Assembly: GCA_027574665.1 (NCBI GenBank)
Contig: CM050656.1
Coordinates: 10,243,501 to 10,307,500, forward strand
DNA from: Rhynochetos jubatus
Taxonomy: Eukaryota > Chordata > Aves > Eurypygiformes > Rhynochetidae
Length of the DNA stretch: 64,000 nucleotides
Direction of reading: 5' to 3'
The position numbers were made by a program, and so were the translations under genes. Below, one piece after another: positions 12,401 to 25,300 of the stretch. Below the pieces are notes generated by a model. It was not told the DNA's origin. It ran no database searches and was given only the letters and a program-made list of their open reading frames with translations. How positions within the stretch are numbered: position 1 is the first letter of the stretch; each line of letters opens with the position of its first letter.

Positions 12401-15400
12401 AAGATTCACACTGACAGGTTTCCAAAGAATGTTTAGTCTTTGCTCCCTGCATTTGTTCTGTCCTGGACCCCCACCTCTGCTTACCAGAGCAGGGTTCACC
12501 AGCTCTGGGTACCCAAAGCGTCCCATTTGTCCTCCGAGCCAGTGCGGACGTTTGCAAGGTCTCTCGTCCCCTTTGCAGGACAATAACTGCTGTAACTTGG
12601 GAAGTGGGCAGAAGCTCAAGCTGGATGAGAAGCAGGAACCTAGATAAAGTGAGGAGTCCCCACGTGCACAAGGTAAGGATGGTCAGATCGTGCTCTGGGC
12701 CCGCTTCGCGTTAGACTAAATGATGTTCTGGGAGCAGGTCCCTAAACTCGGCATGAATCTCACTTTGGTGGTAGGTGCTAAATATGTAGCTGAAGTACTG
12801 CCAAAGAATAATACCTGAACATTACTTCAGTAGCAAATGCTCTTTGTTTTTGTGTTAGATCGGTGCTGAAAGCTTTTATCACTCTGGGCAGAAGTTGAAG
12901 CGTTAGCATTGCCCTGTTGTGATAGAACATGGGAGCTGGCAAAGCACAAACAGAAACAGAGGCTTGGGAATAGACTGTTGTCTTCCACCAAAGACACACA
13001 CCTACCGAGACACTGGTCAGGATGTCCAAGAGGCTTCTATTCCCTCAAGGATCTGACAGTGAATCCCTTTGGGAACTGGCTGGATGCCTAGTAATGGTGT
13101 ATTTCTTAACATGTGCTTAAGGAATAGCTATTTTCTTCTTAAGCAGCAGTTCAGTGGTAGGGAAAGGGGAAACAACATCAACACTTAAAGTTTTTGAAGC
13201 AAAGATTTGTGTTCATGAAGGGAGCAGCCAACAGGTGAGAAAATGAAATAAATAAAGCTTTTCATCCAGAGATGTCGATGTCATTCACGTTTCAGGGCTG
13301 AGGAAACAGACTTGAGAAGCTGATGTGGCTCAGACAAGTCCTCTTGCAACCCAGCCCGAGACCAAATTTCTCATCTTGAATCTCTGCCCAGTGGAATTCT
13401 GCAGCTCAACTAAAATTACACCAAGTGCTGCATCTGAGTTCAACTTCATTATCTTTACTGTGTGATGTTTTCTGCAATGCAGGAAAGATACTCGTCTTTG
13501 GTCTTGGGGCCAAATTCTCAGTAGTGGATATGGGACAGGATGCTTAATGCAATAGACTCTTATCTCAAATATTGACTTTAAAAATGTAGATCTAAGAACC
13601 TCACATATGGCAAACGTCCCTGTTTTGGTAGATGCTGTACAAAAAAGGCTCCAAGAGATTTTTCTGATCCCAGGAAGTGTGTTTTCTAATTTCTTTCTTG
13701 ATGTCTTGCCAGCGTTTACACAAAATGCAGAACATTGAGCTGAATGGCAGAGCTGGGCAAAATTTGGCACCTCTGAATTGAGCTAAGCTTGTTTAATTGG
13801 AAATTAAATTCCCACTCATCTGGCCTGTAATTGCTATTAAAGGATCCTTTGAAAGACACAAGGCTGAATTAAATCAACCTTGCTATACGGACATCCAGGG
13901 AACTGCACCAAATTAGAGTGGTTAAAGATCTGACTTGTTATGTTTGTTTGCACTCAAAGCCTGGAGAAGGGGAATTGAGATGAACAAAAATGATGACAGT
14001 AGAAAAACAAAGGAAAACAGACAAAATGAATGACTGAGATGTCATGCAGCATTGCTCAAAATGGGTCCTCAGGGATTGCAAACTCACAATTGTTGCTTCG
14101 GAAAGGTGGCTCCCCTTTCCTTTGCTTGGATGCATCGCTGAGCACCCTCCTCTCTGCCTCTTGCTTGTTTATAATCTATCCTGCTCCATAGCAGTCTTCC
14201 TTGTTTCTTAGTCCATCCTTCAGCTCTTGGTGGCAGGAGATAAAATACCCTTTTGTTTTGCATAGCAGGGATATATGTGATGTGAAGCCAGATGGCTGCC
14301 AAGATGAGCAATTGAGAGTGTCTGCACGTTATTAATTGCAGCTGCTGTTTTCACGGTCGGAGGTGATGGGAGGGTTCCCAGCAGCAGCCAGGAGCAGATG
14401 GGCAAAGAGGGATATGTCTTGGTGGTGTGTGATTAAAAATCCTTGGGGACGGGGTGTGCTCAGCACTGCTCTGGGCTTAGGCCTTCTGTCGGACAGTGGG
14501 ATCATAGGGATGGATTTATGCCAGCCTGCTCCTAAAGGTGATGGCCAGGAGCCCGCTTTGACACACCAGTGTGATCCTGTTGTGTTTGGTTGAGGCTGAA
14601 CTGATTTTCGTTGTTTCTTGCTCTTCCTTTTTTGTTTTTCTCTCACTGCTGCATGACATTACTAAGAATACCTAAACCCATATCACTTACTGAGCTGCTT
14701 CCTCTGCTTGTTCTAGTTCCAGGCACAAACATCCATCTCTCTAAACACCTATCTCATCTGCCCAAATTAAGTCACTGCTTCGAAGCAGAACTTCACTGTT
14801 AGGGAACCTGTTATTCTGTAATCCTGGCTGGTCTCCTCCTGCACTAAGGAGAGATCTGGCACTCAAGGTAGGGGTCTCGTTTGGTAATAGCTGAAGGGAA
14901 GGGTTGATAATCCTGTCATCTTCTAAGTTGGAGGTAGGAATGTCTTGACCTCCTGCTGAGAATTAGAAGGGCTGTTTTGAGTCAAGCTAAATCCTAACTC
15001 TGTGTCACGTTTCTATCAGTGGCCAGGAGGAGATGATGAAGGGAGACATAATTAGTATCCTTCCCCTGCCCCAAACCCCCAGCATTTGGCCATCAGCAGC
15101 TTTAGCACTTCATGCCCTGGAGGTGTGCTGTGTGGTCAGCAAAAGGCAGAGGTGTTTGTTATTACAAAGCTTAAAGAAGACTTGCTCTTCCATGTTTCTT
15201 TCCTGTCTGATTCACCCTTGGGCTCCTACACCCTCCTGGCTCAGAATTTTAGCTGCAGTTCTTGATTCAGGATGTTTCAGTGGCTCCTGTAGGTCCAGTT
15301 TTGCTGTGTCTTCATGGCAAACCCTGCTCTCCAGGTAGAAGGAAACAACAACAAAACTAAACCAACTCAAAAAGAGTCCCTGTAAAAAGACCCTTTGATG

Positions 15401-18400
15401 AAACAAAGTTGACATAAAAGTTAGCTCTGTTGATGATGTCATGAGAACTATCCCAGTTCAGAGCAGGAGAGGATCTGGCTTGTCACATTTGGAAGCCTGT
15501 GGTGATGGCAGTGGCCTAAGGTAGTACCTGGCTGGTCATCACCCAACTACCTGAATCCCTGGGACTGCGCTTAAGGCTTCCCTGTCTGCCACCTGGCATT
15601 AAGGGATGATTGGCACACCAGCTCCATCTGTGAGGGACAGATATCGTGCCTTAGGCATTGCACACTTCCCTGCTCAGAGCTTCAAGCATTTTGACACCTG
15701 ACATTTGAAGGCTTTCAAACTGGGTTCCTGCTTTTGGCCTGTTTGCACTTTGGCTCTGTGCCCTGGGAATGGGCAGCAATGGTTGCCAGCCATGTGGTGA
15801 GTCAAGAAAGGGAGATCGTAAGCATTTCCCTTCCTGAGATGTATGATTTTGGGATGGTGATGTTACTGTGCTGATGGCGTATTGCTGCCTGGACTATGGT
15901 ATGGTAGCAGGGCCTTGGTGTTAGGAAATGGCCAAAAGGTCCCTGTGTTCCTTCTCCAGAAGGAGCCTTCATGGGAAGGAGGATGGGCTGGCAGGCAGTT
16001 TGGGATGGGATAAGGTACTTCTCCAAATGCAAGGTCTGAAGTGTATGCTGTTCTTTTCCCTAGGATGGTGATAGGCTCAGTTACACTCAGCACAATGGCT
16101 GTGCGTAGTTTTCTCTGTTCTGTGTGTCTCTGAGATCAAGTCCAATTTGGTTCTATTTCCTTAAGTGTATTCCCCATATAAAACTTTTTTTTTACACTTA
16201 ATTACGTATGTTTTCTGTGCATGTGTTCACACATACAATTGCTCTAATTCTGAGCATGGCTATTTCCTATCTGTTGTGATCTGACTACAACAAAAATTAA
16301 AATAAAGATTAGATTAGTTGCCATGGTAACAGCTACCCCTGCCTCATATGACGCACAGATTCTGTGAAGCGAAGGAGCACATATCAATTTACACTCTTAA
16401 TTTTTGGGACACTCAGGGTTCAGCTCTTCCCAGGAGGTCCTCTGATGACAGCAAGCGATATCTCCCTGTTTTTACTCAGCAGGCTTATCTCCTTTGTCTT
16501 TTTGTAATTCATAAGAGCTTCAGAGCTGTTGACACCATCTCTTGGTAGATAGAATCTCATCTTCATTTCAGTTTCTTAAAACAAAAGTGTGGGAGGATGA
16601 TGATAAAAAGTAGTTGGGGGATAGCGGGGCTGTGAGAGGTTTATTTGCCCCCTTGGGAAAGGAAACAGCCAGCGCACCACAGGGCATCAGTGCAGAGGCT
16701 GTGCGTGGATGGAGTTATATGGCTAATAAGTAATCGCTAACGAGGAGGAATATTGTCACATAACATCAGCAGCCACGAATTAGCCAAGAAGCACACAGAG
16801 AGCGTAACTGTCAGATTTGCTAGGTGCTCGGTTCGTTTGCTCTCATGACTGTACATCAAGGTTTTAAATGCTTCTGCTTTTTATTGGAGAAAAATAAACA
16901 GCCTTGAGTAGATGTAGTGAGACTGATGATGTCTTGTGGTGTGAGTTCTCACTTGTTACATCTCCCAGCTATCAGATCTTTTAAGGTGTAGGATGAGAGA
17001 GATTATCGGGTCTGCAGGAGAAGAGCGCATGAAGAGGTAATACGCTTGACCGCAGTTAATGATTGCTGCTGTGTGCCCCTGTATTTTACAGGGATAACAG
17101 GTCTTTTTGATTCTTGCCCATCAGGCACAGATCCATATTGTCTTTCAATCTGCATCCTTGGTCCCTTCTCAGAATTTATTCCAGAGCTATCACCAGTTCC
17201 AAAGTTTTATCTTGAAGCATGAAGGACACAGTTGTGAGCCCACAGGTAACGAAGGGCTGAGAAAGGAAGGTCTGGGGGATGCCTGTCCCCCCAGTCTTCC
17301 TGCATCACTTCTTACCCATTGTTCCCTGCTGCTTTTTGTCTCCAGCTCCCAAACAAATGTATTTAAAGCCCCCACCTCCAGGAAAACCTCCTTATTTCAG
17401 TGCATTAGGTATCCAGTCCAGCCACAGACTGAACAAACCACAGACCTTCAGGGAGCTGGAAGCAGCTTGGAGCTTCTCAGCAGCATGGTCAGGACTGGAT
17501 CTAACTAGGTTGTTTCCAAAGTTGGGGAACCATAGGCTCTTGTGAAACATCAAATCATCTGTCATCCTGATTTTCACATGGAAAACCCATTAGGAAGAAC
17601 TTCCTTTGTGGAAGTGACTTAACATGCTGAGAGAAAATATCCCAACTCACACTGGAGAGGCAGCAGTATAGTTTGAGGTGTCAGTGTTGTCACAGCTGTA
17701 AGAACAGAAATAAATATGAGTGCTAATTATATTAATTAAAGTTGTGCTACTGTTTGTGTGAATGTTTCCAGAGAGGAATACAGATTTTTCCCATTGTTTT
17801 ATTTCTGAAAAGAAGCTGGAGGCCTGACAGAGGACAAGTCTGCGCAACACAAGAACATGCGTGCTATGATTCCTCAAATATATAAAATACTCAATGTATT
17901 CTAAAAATGCAGCCACTGAAAGCAATATTCTTCCTTTTTAGATTGATTCCCTAGAGATTTTGATGCATGAAATACAGGTTTTCTTTCTCTAGCATCCCTG
18001 ACTTGAGTCATGCACACAGTTGCCTATCCTAGGAACTGCTTTATGCCTCAGTTTACCTCCAGTTTCAAGAAAGGAAATGGGATAACTACGTTTCCTCTGT
18101 CTCCTTGGTTTATGTGGGACATCTGGCCTTCATGACCGTAGCCTGTATCCTCACATAGCCTAATGTTACAGGACTGTCTCTTTTTCGCTCTGATTGTAAC
18201 AAAGCAATGCCAGTACTAAAGATGTGCTTCACTATATGGCCTGGGAGGAGCCTTGGACTGTGGAGAAACCCCTCTGGCTTCAGGGATGAGCTGGACTGTT
18301 TCCTGAGCTTGCTGTTTCTCCTTCCAACTCCTGCTTCTTGGCTCAAACCGTTTCCTGGGAAGCATTGCTGTAGGTTTCCTGGCGCTTTGCTTTCTGGTAC

Positions 18401-18600
18401 CTTCGTAAAGCTCTCGCCGCTGTTTTGTTCTCTTTTCTTCCTTTCCAGTCACCAGGGCCTCGCCGCTGATAACTAAAATAAGGCACCAGCGCTGAAGGGG
18501 CAAGGTCCTTTATTCCACAGTTTTCTCGCCATGGCTCGGAGAGGGTAGCCTGCTGCTGCCGTAAGTGGGAGGAATGGGCTGTCTCTTTGCACAAGTGCTC
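12401..18600. other. intergenic, no gene seen; candidate conserved block near 16.65-17.0 kb
   Basis: No supported exon, RNA gene or repeat family. At 16650-17000 the composition changes to a word-rich, low-repeat stretch (GGCTAATAAGTAATCGC, CACGAATTAGCC, ATTGTCACATAAC), of the kind typical of conserved non-coding elements. Around 13790-13870 and 17720-17740 there are further TAAT/ATTA-rich stretches. Confidence 0.5.
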
Positions 18601-21600
18601 TATTTATGGGCTGTTAAGGACTCCCACAATAATGCGGAGTTCTGGATGCCTCCTTATGGAAGCTGCAGAAAGCATGGTCTCTTCTGCTTGTGGCTTATTA
18701 CCAAAGCAAGCTACTGTGGGATGGAGACTGTAGGAAATGCGGGTGTACCTGTGCCAGTTTGGGTTTTGTATCGAGGCAATTGCCTTGGCTATCTTAGCAC
18801 TGAGCATCTGCAGGGCAGCTCCAGTCTGCCCTGGTCTAGACCTTCTCATTTTCTATCTAGATTCACTTGACAGTAGCTAACTGTTGCCTTTCCTTCAACA
18901 AGAGCATTTCTCCCTCTCTGCTTAGCAGCCTACTTTCTTAAAAACTTGTATGAACACAACCTCCCTCCCTGCCTGCCTGGGAGGCTCATAAGCTATTACA
19001 GAACCACGTCCTCTTCTGCTCTGAGCATCCTCATCCTTAATGCCAAAGGTGGAACAAGGGGAGGGGCCAGTTCTAGTAAAACCTGGAATAAAATCTCTGT
19101 TTAGTAAAGTGCCATTTGTAAAATTAGCAAAAGCTGATGGAGGAAGGAGGATGTGTGTGCTGTGTGCAGGTCAGCAATGCTCGTGTTTGCCTGCTGTCTT
19201 CAGCGCCTGACCTTGGCATTGCTGTTGCATCTTTGCCTCGCTAGATTAAGAGAACCTGTCCAGCTGCATCCCATCCATCCATCTGTGAGTGGAAATCATA
19301 GATTTTGTGACTGGAGAAGGCTTTGAGAAGACTTTCCTGCTGTCCCAAGGTGGTACATTAATAGGGTCAGTACATGTATTTTTATACATCATTAGCTGCA
19401 ATAACTGTTATGTCTCTTTACAAGGTGCAGATCCAGAGCTCTGTGCTCAGCTGGTATATGGTTTACTACAGAAAGAGCGAATGAGGACAAAGACTTTATC
19501 AGCATGATGTGGGTGAGGCAAAATGGTTAGAAAAAGAGCAGTTTTAGTCCTCAGCCCTACTGAAGCCTTGTGGTGTGATCCAATGCAAGCCACTTCACCT
19601 CAACATGTAAAAAAGGGCCAGAAGGATTTCCTTTGTGGCACATCTGAGTTGCCTGTCAGCATCTTTTTGTACAGGCTCGATCCTGTCCCGAGGAGCAGAT
19701 GCAGTTGCACTGACCACGGTGGTCATGCCCACCCTAGTGGGCTTGCCAGACCTGAGTGTCAGCAGATGCTGACCTTGCTCAGAAGAAGCAAGGGAGAAGG
19801 TAGCAAGTTATTTTTGTTACTGTACACATTATCCCTCACTGCTGCAGCCCCTTGCTTCACCTCCTACAGCACCACTGTTTGAGCAGCATCTGAAAGGCTA
19901 TCTTAGTGCAGCCACACTCCCTATCTCTTGGCCTAATCTTCCCCATTTCAAATAACGTTCAGCTTTCTCTTTGTTTTGCTGATGTTCAGTGACCCCAAGA
20001 TTTCAGTCTTTCAGCCTGATACTTTTCCGAGCAAACGTAATCTAATGCTTACAGCGGGCTTTCTCAGGCACAATGTGTTGTGCTTCCCAGTACAAGCTGT
20101 CTCTGTTGGCTCGAAACTGCAATAACAACTATCTTTAATCATCTTTCTTGTTCAGCTTGTAACAGGCAGCTTAACCGCAGAAGTAGTTCAGGATTTTCCT
20201 AGCGTGCGGCTGGTATGATCCCAAGGTGGTTTGTATTTCCTACCCCTTTGTAGTAATTAGTGGGTGGTGAAACCTGAGTGGAGGTTGTCTGGCCTCGGAG
20301 AGCTGATGTTCGCTTCCTCTGACGGATGAAAACAGGAGGAGGGTGGGTGAAAAACACTGGGTCACACTGCTCTCATAAGACCTACAGAGAGAAACAGCAG
20401 CTCATCTTCATCCTGAAATAGTCACTTGCAAAGTCAGAGCTTTCCAGGTGGGATGTGTCAGCTGCAATCTTGGGAAGAGTTCCTGCCTTCTGAATCAGTG
20501 ACCAAATGGTCCAGTACAGCAGGGGATGAGTATCCATTTCCATCTTCTGCTTTCTAGTGCCAGATCTCCACCAAAACCAGTCACAAAGCCTTCCTCGCCC
20601 TAATGGCACATTTCTCCAAGGCTGCCTTGCTCTGCTCGTGCAGCCCTGGGGGCCCAGGGTGGTGGTGACCACATATGAAGTGAAGAGGAGGAGGAGGAGA
20701 CCTGTGCTGGGATAAGGGATAAAGGAGGCTGTGGGTGGGCAGGAAGAGGAGGAAATCATACCAGGACAAAAGGGTGATGAGCCTCTGAGGGCGCTCAGGT
20801 CTGGCAGGATGGGGTGGGATGCTGTTCTGGGGTGAACATTTAACGCCAGAACTTCTCCCATCCCCGCACCTTCGGTCAAAGGGGTTGTTCTGGCTGGAGA
20901 TGATGGAAACCGCTGGCCACAAAATTGTCAAGTGTCACTGAAAATCAGAGAGAAGGTGTAGACAAACAGCATTTCTCACCCATCTTTGAAGTCCCAGTCT
21001 CTGGGGAACGCACCTGGCAGTACCTGGGCTATGGGAACATTACAGGTTTAGGTAAAGGCCTTGCAAACAGACCATATGTTGCCTTTACTCCTTTATTTTC
21101 TGTGGGTTTGCCGTGTGGTGTTTGCCAGAAATTACTCTTGATGTACTGGGGTCAGTATTTGTCCTCGACTGGACCCGGAAGACCTGTGTAAGTGCCTCAT
21201 ACAGCAGGACATTAACCCAGTGGGGGCTTAGAGCCTGCAGTGCTGGGGCTGCGGGGCTCCGCTCCAAAAAGCATCAAAAATAGCTAGAAATAATGTTTTG
21301 AGAAGCATCTAAAATACAGCTTGCCTGGCAGTGGTGCTGCCTACCCAAGGGAATTATACAGAAAGCTGAAGAAGACGGAGGGAAGTGGGAGCTTGGCGTC
21401 ATTTTGCAAACTGGCCCGAAGTCAATCTGTGTCCTTCACACCCAAATGAATTGCCCTCAGGCAAGGGCTGTCTAACCTGTAATGTTTACTGGGTGTCCAC
21501 AGGTGCTCGGCGGGGCAAATAAGTCTTTAGCAGTTGTCAGAAGCCAATAAATTACAGTGGATTCCTTTTCCAGATGAAATGAAGCCTGCTCTGGTCTAAG

Positions 21601-24600
21601 TCATGCCATGTTCCTCCCATCACAAAACATCTAAGCAGCTAAATAGCTTTTATTATTTATGCTTGGGGATTGTAGCTGTCCTTGAGTGTCTAAAGCAGGC
21701 TGAAAAATCCAATTTTTCTGCAGGATAGAAGACCCTGGTTTAGAGCCATGTTTTCGTGTGAGCTAGATGCTCTAGCATCTGGAAGCTCCTCCAGGATGTC
21801 GGTGGGTTTGCACTGACTTTGGTTTCTTTCAGTAGCTGCAGGAGGCTTTGGGGATCGGTGGCTTTGGCCCAGCACACTGCTGTGGGCCCCAGGCTCTGTG
21901 GGATCCCTGTAGCCACCTCAAGGCTCCAAGGTCTCTGCTGCAAAGCTGGGATTTCAACCCTGCTTAATCCATGTATCAGCAGGCTGTGGGACCTGGTGCT
22001 AGCCTTGGTCAGACTAGGAGGAAAGCAGGCATCCAACCTTTGCAAGAAATCAGCTTAGATTCATGAACCTGAGTTGTTTTGGGTGAAACCTTGCATAGTT
22101 TTCTTGGTGAAACGAAAGTTTGAAACTCTTCTGACCAGCTCTGCCTAGTTCTGCTACCCACATCTCCACTCAAGAAACCGTGGTACCTCGTGTAGCACTG
22201 CAAAAGCAGAGCAGAGACAGCTCCTTGCCTTGAAAAATTGGGACTTTCTGATGACTTTTCACGTGGACCCCCCACGTGATCTATGTTCCTGCATTGTTCC
22301 CATGGTGGTTCATCTTTGGTTTGTGTAATGTCCTGGTTGCACTGTGATTTTTTTTTTTAATGCCGCTGTTGCAAGGAGCTCAAAGTGTTACAGGACAGAA
22401 GAAGGATGCAATTTATGTTTAGTATTTTCTTGGTGAAATCAGCAGCTTTCCTGGCTGTTTCCCCAGTCTTGATGCTGATCTGTTTCTCTCTGCTCCAGGC
22501 TAAAAGCAGCACCTGCAAAATAGTCAGCTCTGAGATGATACCTACTGGGCAGCCTGTTTAACAAATTATAGGTTGAGCAAATTAAAAGCAAGTGGAAAAG
22601 GAATGATAACAAGTGGAAGAGATGGTTGCTGGCACTTTCTCTGAGAGATCAGAGTATTTAATTCTTGGCTGACTCCATAGAGGCTGCTGTTTTTCTCCAT
22701 CCTTTACACTGACCCCTTCTCTCTACCCGGCTGCAGGGATCCCAGCTGGCTGCGGCCATGGCATGGGCAGGTTCCTGCGTGACCACTGCTCGCTGCACAG
22801 CGAGGTGGAGGCTTGCAGCATCACCTCTCCCACACCTCATCCCCAGCATGGTAAGCCTGGCCCCGGCTGCTCCTCGCTGCAAACCTGTAGCCGTGATGCT
22901 GCAGAAGCAGCGCTCTGAAATGCATGGGCAGATGCACGTGCCTGTTGCTGGCTCCAACTGGCAAGGGTTGGAATTGGTCTTTGTTAGTTTTTGGCCAGGT
23001 TTCCCTCAGAAGTGAGGCTCATGTGGTGCTGTTTGTGTGTGTGTCTTGGTGCATCTTCTCTCCCTGCTCATGTTTACCTGTTCATCTCTGGGCTGAGATA
23101 TGTCCTGCTCTTGCCCTTCCTCCGCCTTGCCTCCTGCTCTCGCAAGGACTGGGGGTACGGTCGGGAGGGCTAAAATCAAATGTCCATTTGGCTTTTGCTC
23201 TGGCAAATGATAAGGTCAGATCAAAACCTGAATCAATGGGCATGCAGTCTCTGCAGCAATGTGTGGAGCAATTCCTTCTGCCTCGGAGGGACCAACAGCC
23301 AATTCAGATGCTCTGATACCTTACTGTCATAATGCCAAAGTCCCACAGAGATTCCTCCCACTGCAAAAGATGCTTCTCTTCCCCTGAGCTTTCCCCTTCT
23401 CCCTGTTTCGGAGAGTAGGGAGAGCTTCCAGCCTGCCCCAGAGTCAGTCTTCTGGAACTGAGGCTCAGTCCTGAGAGCATAAAACTTTGCAACAAACCCA
23501 TAAATTCCTGTTTAATGTTTCCAATGAATCCTCCAGGATTATACTGCAGGTTTTATTAGTGCTTTCTAACAAGCATGCCACTTGTGGTATAACTAGCCAG
23601 TCAAGCGCTATCAGGGGAAATTTTATTGCATTAATTTTTTTTATTTTTATTTCTTCTGCAGTCAGGTCTTCTGCTACTTCCTCCCCACGTGGACACTTGT
23701 GCCACTTGAGTATTAGAGTCAACTTTATGTTGTCTATAAAACCGAGTCATTGACAACTCAGCCCCTCTGCTGCTATTTCTATTTCTCTGGTCATTCAGAG
23801 GGCTGGAGTCTTGGAGCAAGGTGCAGAGCAGGAGAGTTTATGGCTGAACAGATGAGCCAGGGAGACCGAGATGCCCAAGACATAATTAACCATGTTTTGC
23901 AGAAGGGGTGAGCAAGGTGCAGAGGGACTGTGACATACTGAAGTGCCACGTGGGAGTCAGGGCAGAGGTAGGAAGGAAAGGGCATGTCTCATTTCCAAAG
24001 TCACAACAACCTTTTCTCAGTGCCTGTCTGGTGCAGGAATCCCTGTTCCTGTGTCAGGGGTGGGATGGCAGTCACCAGCAGCTGAGCAAAATCCGGTCAG
24101 CAAAACATAACCAAAACTCTGATGGATAACAAACATAGGAGGGCTTGAGTTTGCAAAGTGCCTGTTGTTCTCTGGGCTGCTCCAGGAGCCTCTTGTGTGC
24201 AGGTGTGGGCCTCTGGGGCACTGGTCCTTGGCCCCCTGTCGAGAGTGGGCTAAGGCTGCACAGGAGCAGCTACAGAGGAACCACAGGGGGAAGTTAGATG
24301 AGAAAAACATCTCTCTGTCTGCACTTGTGCATCCCCAGACCTGTTGGATGATCTCTGGAGGGAGAAAATGAGCAAACAGGACCCAAACTGCCAGAAAACG
24401 ACACTCTGGCTGAGTGGAGGGGTGAACTGTTTCCTTAGAGGTGAGGATGTTGTGCTACCCGGGATAAATACTTACACCTCAAATAACACTCACAGTTTCC
24501 AGGCATCGATCCAGTGTGGCTTGCAGGTGTCAGGCTTGGGAAATGTGGTTGAATGGTTAAAATGTATAAATTACTTTAATCATTGATTTAATCCATCTCT

Positions 24601-25300
24601 CCAGAAGCTGGGATCACCATGTTATTGAATCAGGAATATCTGCAGTTCTTCTTGCTCTTTCTATGAAGCATAAACTGTTTCCCACTGAGATGAGTAGGTG
24701 TTGTACAAGCCCCAGCAGTGAGCAGAAAGTCTCACAGGGAAGTACAAGCGCACTTTGAATCCACCCAGCATCAAAATACACCCATTCGAACACACGGAAG
24801 AGCCAACAGAAGGTTTCTCCTGGGTGAGATGGGGGGAACATTTGCTTCCAATCTTTACAAAATGGGGTTAAACATGACAAACGTTTAACCAGCTGAGCCA
24901 GCGAACCTTCTGTGCCCAGGGATGCCGTGAGCAGAGGGATGATGCTGGCATTGCTGCCAGTTTCACTGGCAGTTTGATGGTGCGGCGATGCCATCCCTCT
25001 TTGAGGGCAATTCAGTGCCCTGGCATAGGTAAGGGATCAGCTTCCTCCTTGGTGAGCTGATGGTAAAAACCTGGAGGTAGAGATGATGGGGTACCCTTGA
25101 TAAAGTGGATCTTGTAAGGGGGATGAAGATGCTGGAGACTGGTGGATGAGCGGTACCAGTTTCTTCTGTAGGTAGCCTGACAGCTGGGGTAGCAGAGAGG
25201 GGAGGCTGGGGGCACTTACAACAAGTACCCCCTAGTAATTCCATTGGAGGAAAGATGACAGCAAGGTGATGGCTAGAAAACTTGCTAAGGGAGCAATGAG
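18601..25300. other. intergenic, no gene seen
   Basis: Mixed-composition sequence with many short random open frames on both strands and no recognisable domain. A run of 11 T lies at 22348-22358. CpG is somewhat more frequent around 18350-18560 but not enough to call an island. No interspersed repeat was recognised. Kinocilin (KNCN), expected in this interval from human gene order, was looked for by its conserved membrane segments and not found. Confidence 0.5.

Noticed and set aside
20382-20879. 165-codon minus-strand frame
   Set aside because: No recognisable protein content, and it overlaps another open frame on the same strand.
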